A stretch of 64,000 bases of DNA, taken from contig JADKKK010000007.1 in assembly GCA_016720545.1 (NCBI GenBank), positions 62,001-126,000 on the forward strand. Reading direction: 5' to 3'. The notes below the pieces were generated by a model. It saw only the letters and a program-made list of their open reading frames with translations. It was not told the DNA's origin and made no database searches. This document shows, one piece after another, positions 8,668 through 15,553 of this stretch (position 1 is its first letter; the number at the start of each line of letters is the position of its first letter). Source of the stretch: Myxococcales bacterium (GTDB taxonomy: Bacteria; Myxococcota_A; Polyangia; Polyangiales; Polyangiaceae). The position numbers and the translations under genes are program-made.

Positions 8668-8827
8668 AGCAGGGCGGGGAGCAGGGGGCGCGCAGGGGGC
8701 GCGCAGGGGGCGCGCAGGGGGCGCGCAGGGGGTGAGCAGGGGGTGAGCAGGGGGTGAGCAGGGGGTGAGCAGGGGGTGAGCAGGGGGCGAGCAGGGGGTG
8801 AGCAGGGGGCGCGCAGGGGTGAGCAGG
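8668..8827. repeat. 11-base minisatellite, about 14 copies
   Basis: A tandem repeat with an 11-base period lies between the divergent ABM-like gene and the phosphofructokinase gene. Two variants of the unit alternate in blocks: GCGCGCAGGGG (first copies) and GTGAGCAGGGG (later copies). The array begins about 18 bases upstream of the ABM-like start codon, so it forms that gene's 5' flank. On the minus strand it would encode an 11-residue repeat rich in Pro, Cys and His, which I regard as incidental. Confidence 0.95.
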
Positions 8828-8828
8828 T

Positions 8829-8851
8829 GAGCGTCGCATGGGGCGACGCTC
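8829..8851. other. Perfect 9-bp hairpin
   Basis: GAGCGTCGC and GCGACGCTC form a perfect 9-base stem around a 5-base loop directly after the minisatellite. No T-run follows on either strand, so it is not a typical intrinsic terminator. It could be an operator or an mRNA structure. The 170 bases from here to the phosphofructokinase start hold no other gene that I can support. Confidence 0.6.
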
Positions 8852-9020
8852 TCGGGGGTCGTCATGTTTCTAGCGCTGATGCTCACGGCGACGGTGGTGA
8901 GCCTCGTCGCCTCGAGGCTGCTCTGCGCGCCTCGCCTCACGTGTGGTCAGGCCGGCCGTTTCATGAGAGATCGGGCAGGGCAGTACGGGCAGTACCCGGA
9001 CAAAAGGAACTGGAGACACC

Positions 9021-10238
9021 ATGAGCAGACTCGAAGGGAAGGTCCTCGTCGCGCAGGGCGGCGGCCCGACGGCCGTCATCAACCAGAGCCTCGTGGGGGC
9101 CGTGCTCGAGGCCCGCAAGTTCACCCAGGTGACGCGCGTCTACGGCGCGCTCCACGGCGTGAAGGGCATCGTGAACGAGGAGTTCGTGGACCTCACCCGG
9201 GAGACCACGCACAACCTCGAGAGCGTCGCGAACACTCCCTCGTCGGCGCTGCTGTCGACCCGCGAGAAGCCCAACGAAGAGTACTGTGCGCGCATGTTCA
9301 AGGTGATGCAAGCGCATGATATTCGTTACTTTTTCTATGTTGGTGGGAACGACTCCTCCGACACCGTGCGCATCGTCAAGGACCAGGCCGACGCGGCCAA
9401 CTACGAGCTCCGCGCGATCCACATCCCCAAGACCATCGACAACGATCTGGTCATCAACGACCACTGCCCGGGCTTCGGCTCGGCGGCGCGCTTCGTCGGG
9501 CAGGCCTTCATGGGCATCAACCTCGACACGCGCGCGCTGCCTGGCGTGTACATCGCGGTCATCATGGGCCGGCACGCCGGGTTCCTCGCGGCGTCGGCCT
9601 CGCTCGCGCGCAAGTACGTCGACGAGGGGCCGCACCTCATCTACGTGCCCGAGCGCACCTTCTCGCTCGACCGCTTCCTCGGCGAGGTGCAGGAGGTCTA
9701 CGCGCGTCACGGGCGCTGCATCGTCTCGGTGTCGGAGGGCATCGCCGACGCGAACCACACGCCGATCCTCACCACGCTCGTCGAGCGGGAGCGCGACGCC
9801 CACGGCAACGTGGAGCTCTCCGGCACCGGCGCCCTCGCCGATTTGCTCGCCGGCACGGTGAAGCAGCGCCTCGGCATCAAGCGGGTCCGCTCCGACACGT
9901 TCGGGTACCTCCAGCGCTCGTTCGTCGGGTGCGTGTCCGACCGCGACGCGCACGAGGCGCGCGAGGTGGGCGAGAAGGCCGTGCAGTTCGCCATGTGGGA
10001 CAACGTCGACGGCTCGATCGTGCTCCGGCGCCCCGTGCTGAACTACTCGGTCGAGTACGACCTCGTCCCCGTCGAGGAGGTCGCGGCGAAGACCAAGACC
10101 ATGCCCGACGCGTTCATCAACGAGGCCGGCAACGGCGTGACCGACGCGTTCTACTCGTACTGCCGGCCGCTGGTCGGGTCGGGCTTCCCCGAGACCCACC
10201 GCATCCGCGGGCTCCTGGTCGACAAGGTCCTCGGCTGA
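9021..10238 (+). CDS. 6-phosphofructokinase, PPi-type subgroup
   Basis: 405 residues with an AAGGAACTGGAGA ribosome-binding region before the ATG. It phosphorylates fructose 6-phosphate in glycolysis. The N-terminal loop is QGGGPTAVIN, the donor-site motif GGND is at 108-111, the catalytic loop PKTIDND at 136-142 and the substrate loop MGRHAG at 182-187. PKTIDND (rather than the PGTIDND of ATP enzymes) and the overall length place it with the pyrophosphate-dependent or mixed subgroup. The donor-site motif is normally GGDD in PPi enzymes and GGDG in ATP enzymes; here the first Asp is replaced by Asn, so the phosphoryl donor is uncertain. PPi-type enzymes make the glycolytic step reversible. 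It is monocistronic, with convergent CPBP protease downstream. Confidence 0.9.
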   Translation: MSRLEGKVLVAQGGGPTAVINQSLVGAVLEARKFTQVTRVYGALHGVKGIVNEEFVDLTRETTHNLESVANTPSSALLSTREKPNEEYCARMFKVMQAHDIRYFFYVGGNDSSDTVRIVKDQADAANYELRAIHIPKTIDNDLVINDHCPGFGSAARFVGQAFMGINLDTRALPGVYIAVIMGRHAGFLAASASLARKYVDEGPHLIYVPERTFSLDRFLGEVQEVYARHGRCIVSVSEGIADANHTPILTTLVERERDAHGNVELSGTGALADLLAGTVKQRLGIKRVRSDTFGYLQRSFVGCVSDRDAHEAREVGEKAVQFAMWDNVDGSIVLRRPVLNYSVEYDLVPVEEVAAKTKTMPDAFINEAGNGVTDAFYSYCRPLVGSGFPETHRIRGLLVDKVLG

Positions 10239-10307
10239 GTCCACCCGCGGCCCGGCGTTGTTCGAGAACTACGTGGGTTGCGTAGGTGTGCCGTTCGGGG
10301 AACGGGC

Positions 10308-11675
10308 TCACAAGAGCAGGTGCGCGTTCCAGACCGCGTGTGCGAGGAGCGAGGCGGGCAGGCCGCCCCCGACCCACGCGGTCCCGAACCCGAACCCGAG
10401 CAGCGCGGCCTGGTAGGACGCCACGCGGTACACCGCGAGGTGCGCGGCGCCGAACAACAGCGAGGCGGCCACCAGCCCGCGTCGCTCGCCGTAGCGTCGC
10501 GTGAGCACGCGCTGGAGGAGCCCTCGGTAGAGGCGCTCCTCGGCGAGCGGTACGGCGAGCACGGTCATGAGCAGGATCGGCAGCCGGTCCTTCGCGCGCG
10601 CGACGCCGCGCTCGACCTCGCGCGTCTCCGCCTCGAGGAGGCGACGCCCCTCGCGCTCGAACGCGTCCGGGTGCGTACAGCGCTGCAGGTAAATCCCCGC
10701 GTCGAAGCTGCGGTGTGCGCCGGACACGAGCCCGTAGGTGAGGGCGAACCCGACCGTGGCCGCGAGCGCGATTCGACCGAAGCGCGCGCGCGGCGTGGGG
10801 GGCGCGGGGGGCGCAGGGCTGGCGGGGCGCTCGAGGAGGCGCGTGACGAGGTCTGGGACGACGGCGCCGTAGAGCACGAGCGTGAGCCCCGTGGTCCAGA
10901 GGCCCGCCCCCGCGCGGTTCATCGCGGCGAGCAGCAGCGGGAGCGCGACCGCGGCGCCGACGCTCGTGGCCACGAGCGCGCGCGACGGTGGCTCGCCGAG
11001 GCGCACGCGCACCACCTCGGAGGGGTCGACGCCGAGCCTGTCGAGGATCGCCTCGGTGAGCCGGTTCCCGCTGGGCGCCCGCGCGAGCAGCGTGAGCGCC
11101 ACGCCCACGGCGAGCGCCGGCGCGAACACGCCGACCGCCGCGTTCTCGGTGCGGCCGCAGGTGACGGCGAGGATGTGCGCGTAGCGCGCGGCCACCCACA
11201 GCAGCACCGCCGCCGACGCCCCGGCGTGGCGCGGCACCCTCCGCGCGAAATCCACCGCCATGCCCACGGCGAACGCGAGGCCGAGCGCGAGGCGCACCCG
11301 CGCGCCGTGGTATCCGTGGAGCATCTCGCGGTCGAGCTCGGCGAGCATGAGCAACGGCACGAGGCCCACGTAAAAGAAGGGCCGGAGCCGCGAATAAGCC
11401 CCTACGATCGGGAGGTTCAGCCCCGCGGCGAGCCGCGAGCGCATCGCGGCGTCGCGCGCGACCGCGAAGGCGAGCGGCTCGAAGGGCCCGCGGGCCGAGA
11501 TCGCGACCTCGGTGTGCGCGGACACGCGCACGGGCGCCGGCCGGTCGCCGTGCGTCAGCGCCGCGATCGGGACGCGGCTCGCCGTCCCGCCTGGCTCCCG
11601 CACGTAGACGACGTCGCGCGCGGCGTGCTCGGGCGGCTGCGGCAGCCCGCCGTCTTCCGCGTCGTTCGCGCTCAT
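10308..11675 (-). CDS. CPBP-family intramembrane metalloprotease
   Basis: 455 residues from the ATG at 11675. The C-terminal third has the CAAX protease/bacteriocin-processing (CPBP) signature: LAEERLYRGLLQRVL (EExxxR), FGAAHLAVY (second His motif) and AHAVWNAH at the extreme C-terminus. At least eight hydrophobic segments are visible, and a soluble N-terminal section of about 80 residues (VREPGGTASRVPIAALTHGD) precedes them. Relatives cleave prenylated or membrane-bound peptides, or serve in bacteriocin immunity or membrane-protein control. The substrate is unknown. The frame stays open far beyond the ATG at 11675, but that upstream part lies antisense to the DUF4388/J-domain gene and was rejected. 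Confidence 0.88.
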   Translation of the reverse strand: MSANDAEDGGLPQPPEHAARDVVYVREPGGTASRVPIAALTHGDRPAPVRVSAHTEVAISARGPFEPLAFAVARDAAMRSRLAAGLNLPIVGAYSRLRPFFYVGLVPLLMLAELDREMLHGYHGARVRLALGLAFAVGMAVDFARRVPRHAGASAAVLLWVAARYAHILAVTCGRTENAAVGVFAPALAVGVALTLLARAPSGNRLTEAILDRLGVDPSEVVRVRLGEPPSRALVATSVGAAVALPLLLAAMNRAGAGLWTTGLTLVLYGAVVPDLVTRLLERPASPAPPAPPTPRARFGRIALAATVGFALTYGLVSGAHRSFDAGIYLQRCTHPDAFEREGRRLLEAETREVERGVARAKDRLPILLMTVLAVPLAEERLYRGLLQRVLTRRYGERRGLVAASLLFGAAHLAVYRVASYQAALLGFGFGTAWVGGGLPASLLAHAVWNAHLLL

Positions 11676-11780
11676 TGCCGGCAATCTGACCCAGCCGGCG
11701 ACCCGTGGTAAAGATGTTGTTCGCGAAGAAGACATCCTCTTTCGGGATCGCTCAGCCACGCTCTCCCACCACGGACCCCC

Positions 11781-11975
11781 ATGATCCTGGGCATGACCCG
11801 GGCCGAGTTCGGCCTCACCGCGTTCATCTTCGCGCTCATCTACGCCGCCGGCCTCCTGCCGCGCTTCGGCCGGTTCCTCGGGCGGCTGTTCTCGCGCGGC
11901 GTCCCGGCCGGTGCGCCGGCGCCGGCGCCCGCGACCCGAAGTGATCACCTTCCCGACAGCCACGACCCAAGCTAA
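11781..11975 (+). CDS. Small single-pass membrane protein
   Basis: 64 residues. A hydrophobic helix (FGLTAFIFALIYAAGLLP) is followed by an amphipathic basic segment (RFGRFLGRLFSRG) and a short Pro/Ala-rich tail. The order (short N-terminus, one helix, a Pro hinge and an amphipathic helix) recalls TatA-like proteins, but the FG motif at the helix boundary is not canonical and the tail is very short, so this is only a resemblance. It sits 15 bases upstream of the GTG of the DUF4388/J-domain gene and may share its transcript. Confidence 0.5.
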   Translation: MILGMTRAEFGLTAFIFALIYAAGLLPRFGRFLGRLFSRGVPAGAPAPAPATRSDHLPDSHDPS

Positions 11976-11990
11976 GGCTCGAAGCACGCC

Positions 11991-14510
11991 GTGTCCCAGG
12001 AGCCCCGCCCGAGCCGCCCGCCCGAAGTCGAGTCTCCCGCCCTGGCGGGGGACCGGGGCCTCATCTTTCTCACCGACGCGTCGGCCGAGCTCGAGGGCGT
12101 GGCCCAGAGGGCGCGCATGCTCGGGTACACCGTCGTCGACGTGCCGCTCTCGCTGCTCCGCGAGAGGGTCACGGTGCAGCCGCCCGCGCTCGTGCTGCTC
12201 GACGCCGACGAAGAGGCCGCGATCGACACCTTGGGCAAGCTCCGCGAGCTCGCCCACCCGACCCCTATCGGCGTGTTCGCCTTCGGCCGCCAGGCGGGCG
12301 CAATCCGGGACGTTGCACACGCGCAAAGCGTCGGAATTACGAGGTTTTTCAGGCGACCCATCGAAGAGCCCGCGCTCCTCTCGGCGATCGAGCAGGTCCT
12401 CGGCCCGCCGGCGCCCCGGCGCGCGACGCGGCCCACGCTGCCGCCGTCGAACTTTCGCAGCCCGTCCCAGCCGCCCGCCGCGCCGAGCGTCCCCTCCGCG
12501 CCGCTCAAGTCGGAGCCGCACACCGCCCGCTCCGGTCACGGGGCCGCGGGCCTCATGCCGCCGGCGCCGCTCAGCGGTCCATCGCTGCTCCCCGCCGCGC
12601 GCCCGTCCCTCGTGAACCCGCTCAGCCCCGAGCTCGAGCTCATGCTTGCCCAGGCCGAGCAGCGCGTGCAGGGTCACACCGAGGGGCCGCTGTCGCCGGA
12701 AGAGGAGCTCGAGGCCGTGCTGCCTGCCGATCTCCTCGACTCGCTCGACGAGCCCATCGACGAGGACGACGAGCTCGACGCGATCGTCGGCCCGGCGAAG
12801 GGCGGGACCTCGAGCGGCACTGGCACGGGCGCCCGGACGGGCACTGGAGATCGCCAGACGTCGCTGCGCCGCGAGCGTGAGGCGCGCGACCTCGTGCGTG
12901 TCCGCGAGCGCGAGCTCGAGGTGGAGCGCGAGGCCCACGACCGCGCCCGCGAGATCGAGCGTGCCCGGGAGCTGGCCCACGAGCTGGAGCGCGACCGCGC
13001 CCGGGCTTACGAGCGTGAGCGCGAGCGCGAGGCGCACGAGCGTGAGCGCGAGCGCCACGAGGCGGAGCGCGAGCAGCGAGAGAGAGAGCGGCAGAAGCAC
13101 GAGGCCGAGCGTGAGCAGCGGCTGCGCCTCGAACGCGAACGCGAACGCGAACGCCAAGAGGCCGAGCAGCGGCTCCGCCACGAGCGCGAGGAACAGGAGC
13201 GGGATGAACGCCGGGTCACCGCGAAGCCCCCGCGGCCGAGCCGGCCCCCGACGCCGTCTCGGGACAGCGAGCTGCCGCCCACGCCACGCGACGGGCTGGG
13301 GCGCGCCCGCGTCGCCGAGCGCCCGCCGCCGCCCGCCCCTCCGCCCATGACCGCCGCCGTGCCGTCTCCGCCGCGAGCGAGCGAGCGCGCTCTGACGCTG
13401 CCTCCTCTCCCGCTGCGCGAGGCGGGCAAGACGGTCGTGCTCGGGAGCCTCGACGCACCACGGGCCCTGGCGGAGGCCATCTCCGGGCGCCTCTCGGGCG
13501 CGCTCGCCTTCGCGTCGGAGGGCACCCTCCGTCGCGTGCTGTTGCGCGAGGGCGACATCGTCACCGCCGCCTCGAGCGAAGAGGAAGAGTCGCTGGTGGC
13601 CTTCCTGAGCAAGCGGGGCGAGCTGCCCCGTGACGTCGCCGCGCAGCTTCGGCCCAAGCTGCCTCCCTACGGCCGCCACGCGGGGGCGGCGCTGGTGGCG
13701 CACGGCCACCTCGTGCAGGACCAACTCTGGCCCGTGCTTCGCGCCCACGCCGAGTGGGTCTTGGCGGCGTGCCTGCGTGTGGCGGGTGGCACCGCGACGC
13801 TGGAGGTCGAGCTCACGGGGCGTTTGAAGACTGAGCCCAACGTGTTCGGCGGCGCCCCCGGCGTCGCGACGTTCGTCGAGGCGGTCCGCAGCGTCTTCGA
13901 TCCCGCGGTGGCGGCGGAGCGCCTCGGCGTGGACGTGAAGCTCGCCGACGGGCCCAACGCGAAGCTCGTCGTCGAGGCCCACCTCGCCCCCGACGACGCG
14001 CGGGCGCTGGACGCGGCGAAGGGCCGCACCGTGGCCGAGGTCCTCGAGTCGAACGCCGACGCGCTCCCCATCGCCTTCGCCCTCGTGCTGCTAGGCGCGC
14101 TCGTCGTCGTGCGCGCGCTCGGCGCGCCGCGTCGGAGCGATCGAGGAGAGCGGCTCGAGCGCGACCGCGCCCGCGAGCGCGACCGCGAAGACGACGTCCC
14201 CGAAGGCGATGTCCTCGCCCTCGACGAGGAGGCCATCCGCGCCCGCGTGCGCGCCCGAATGGCGCCGGTCGAAGACGGCGACTACTTCGCGGTGCTCGGC
14301 CTCGGTCACGACGCGACGGGCTACGAGGTGCGGCGCGCTTACCTCGCGCTACGCCGCGAGTTCGAGCCCTCTCGCATGCTCACGGCGGCCACGGCCGACC
14401 TCCGCGAAGACGTCGAGCACATCGCCGTGGTGCTCGAGGAAGCCTATGAAATCCTTCGAGATCCCGCTCGTCGCGAGCGCTACCGGCGCGCCATCACGCT
14501 CGCCCCTTGA
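11991..14510 (+). CDS. Large scaffold protein: pseudo-receiver, coiled coil, DUF4388 and J domain
   Basis: 839 residues from a GTG. Residues about 20-140 look like a receiver fold without the phosphorylation signature (GLIFLTDASAELEGVAQRARMLG, VLLDADEEAAID, VGITRFFRRPIEE). A linker rich in Pro/Glu/Asp is followed by a charged coiled coil (about 285-410) built almost only of Arg, Glu, His and Ala. Residues about 480-620 match DUF4388/PATAN (LSGALAFASEGTLRRVLLREG...DIVTAASSEEEESLVAFL). A hydrophobic helix is near 690-705. The last 80 residues form a J-like domain (DYFAVLGLGHDATGYEVRRAY...EEAYEILRDPARRERYR) whose HPD tripeptide is absent, so DnaK stimulation is doubtful. This layout recurs in myxobacteria, and a signalling scaffold is a reasonable inference. 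Confidence 0.82.
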   Translation: MSQEPRPSRPPEVESPALAGDRGLIFLTDASAELEGVAQRARMLGYTVVDVPLSLLRERVTVQPPALVLLDADEEAAIDTLGKLRELAHPTPIGVFAFGRQAGAIRDVAHAQSVGITRFFRRPIEEPALLSAIEQVLGPPAPRRATRPTLPPSNFRSPSQPPAAPSVPSAPLKSEPHTARSGHGAAGLMPPAPLSGPSLLPAARPSLVNPLSPELELMLAQAEQRVQGHTEGPLSPEEELEAVLPADLLDSLDEPIDEDDELDAIVGPAKGGTSSGTGTGARTGTGDRQTSLRREREARDLVRVRERELEVEREAHDRAREIERARELAHELERDRARAYEREREREAHERERERHEAEREQRERERQKHEAEREQRLRLERERERERQEAEQRLRHEREEQERDERRVTAKPPRPSRPPTPSRDSELPPTPRDGLGRARVAERPPPPAPPPMTAAVPSPPRASERALTLPPLPLREAGKTVVLGSLDAPRALAEAISGRLSGALAFASEGTLRRVLLREGDIVTAASSEEEESLVAFLSKRGELPRDVAAQLRPKLPPYGRHAGAALVAHGHLVQDQLWPVLRAHAEWVLAACLRVAGGTATLEVELTGRLKTEPNVFGGAPGVATFVEAVRSVFDPAVAAERLGVDVKLADGPNAKLVVEAHLAPDDARALDAAKGRTVAEVLESNADALPIAFALVLLGALVVVRALGAPRRSDRGERLERDRARERDREDDVPEGDVLALDEEAIRARVRARMAPVEDGDYFAVLGLGHDATGYEVRRAYLALRREFEPSRMLTAATADLREDVEHIAVVLEEAYEILRDPARRERYRRAITLAP

Positions 14511-14566
14511 GGGGTGGCGCTGGCGAGGCCAGAATTCGCGTCGCGGGCGAACTTCAGGGCACAAGC

Positions 14567-15430
14567 TCAGGGGAACAGGGGGCAGCCGCCGCCGGGCGCG
14601 GGCGGCATGCAGCGGTTCACGCAGCCCTGGATGCCGCACGGGTAGCAGCACTCGAGGCCGCCCGCGCACTCGCTCGTGTCGGCGCAGGTGTCGCCGTCGG
14701 CCTTGCCCTCGACCGGCGCGGCCGCTTGCACGCGGCGGTAGTACTGGGTCGCGGTGAGCTGCAGCCCGTCCTTGCCGAGGATGTTCGTCCCGACGGCGAG
14801 CACGGCCGAGGTGAGGGCCTCCGACGCCGCCGCGCGGTGCTGCGCCGCGGTGCCCGGCGCGCCGGAGAGATCGAGCACCGTGAGGCTCGTCGGGCGGGCG
14901 GTCGAGTTTAGCTTGCCCTGCCGGAGGCTGGGGCAGGGCGCGCGCACGCACACGACGCCGGACGCCTCGACGCGATAGAACGTGCCCGCCGACGTCGATG
15001 GCTCGTCGACCGTGTCGGCGTCGGGGCTCCACACCTCGGTCGCCTTGAAGACGCCGAAGCGGCCGATGCCCGAGTAGGTCTTGGTGCCGATCGTGCCGCG
15101 GTAGAGCGCCTGCGCCGTGGGGACCTCGGCCACGTCCGCGGGGAGCCGGAGCTCCGAGACGTAGCACTCGGCCTGGTAGGTGCCGTCGGAGCAGCGGGTG
15201 GTGGGGTAGTTCACGCGTCGGACCCACGCGCCGCCGCACATGGGCGAGGCGCAGCGGCGATCGTCGTGGCGCGCGAAATAGAACGTGGACCGGCCGTCCG
15301 CCTTGAGGGCGTCCTCCGCCTCGGCCGTGACCTCGTCGCTGACCTCGCCCTCGGTCGGGACACCGCTGGTCGAGCCACAGGCGAGGAGGAGCAGGGACCC
15401 AAAGAGCGGAAACAAGTGCCAGCGTCGCAT
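14567..15430 (-). CDS. Cysteine-rich lipoprotein with DUF6748-type domain
   Basis: The ATG at 15430 begins a lipoprotein signal (WHLFPLFGSLLLLACGS), giving 287 residues. The central part carries the pattern STFYFARHDDRRCASPMCGG, then a Cys pair around YPTTRCSDGTYQAECYVSEL, then VVCVRAPCPSLR, which fits the myxobacterial DUF6748 family. The C-terminal 45 residues hold eight Cys residues in a compact knot-like arrangement (CADTSECAGGLECCYPCG, then CVNRC), as in other secreted myxobacterial proteins. Function is unknown, and extracytoplasmic disulfide-stabilised structure is the only safe inference. The gene is convergent with the DUF4388/J-domain gene 57 bases away. Confidence 0.82.
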   Translation of the reverse strand: MRRWHLFPLFGSLLLLACGSTSGVPTEGEVSDEVTAEAEDALKADGRSTFYFARHDDRRCASPMCGGAWVRRVNYPTTRCSDGTYQAECYVSELRLPADVAEVPTAQALYRGTIGTKTYSGIGRFGVFKATEVWSPDADTVDEPSTSAGTFYRVEASGVVCVRAPCPSLRQGKLNSTARPTSLTVLDLSGAPGTAAQHRAAASEALTSAVLAVGTNILGKDGLQLTATQYYRRVQAAAPVEGKADGDTCADTSECAGGLECCYPCGIQGCVNRCMPPAPGGGCPLFP

Positions 15431-15553
15431 GGAGCGGCCGTCTAGCGCACACCAGAGCACCCCGCAACACTCGGCAGCACGTCGCGTGCGCTTGACGCAC
15501 AGCGGCGCCAAACGCGGGGTGGCGGGCGGAAGCCCGGCGGAGCCGAGGTCGCG

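Noticed and set aside
11676..13982. Long minus-strand frame continuing upstream of the CPBP protease
   Set aside because: It is antisense to the well-supported DUF4388/J-domain gene; its codons mirror the coiled coil, and the protease has a proper ATG at 11675.
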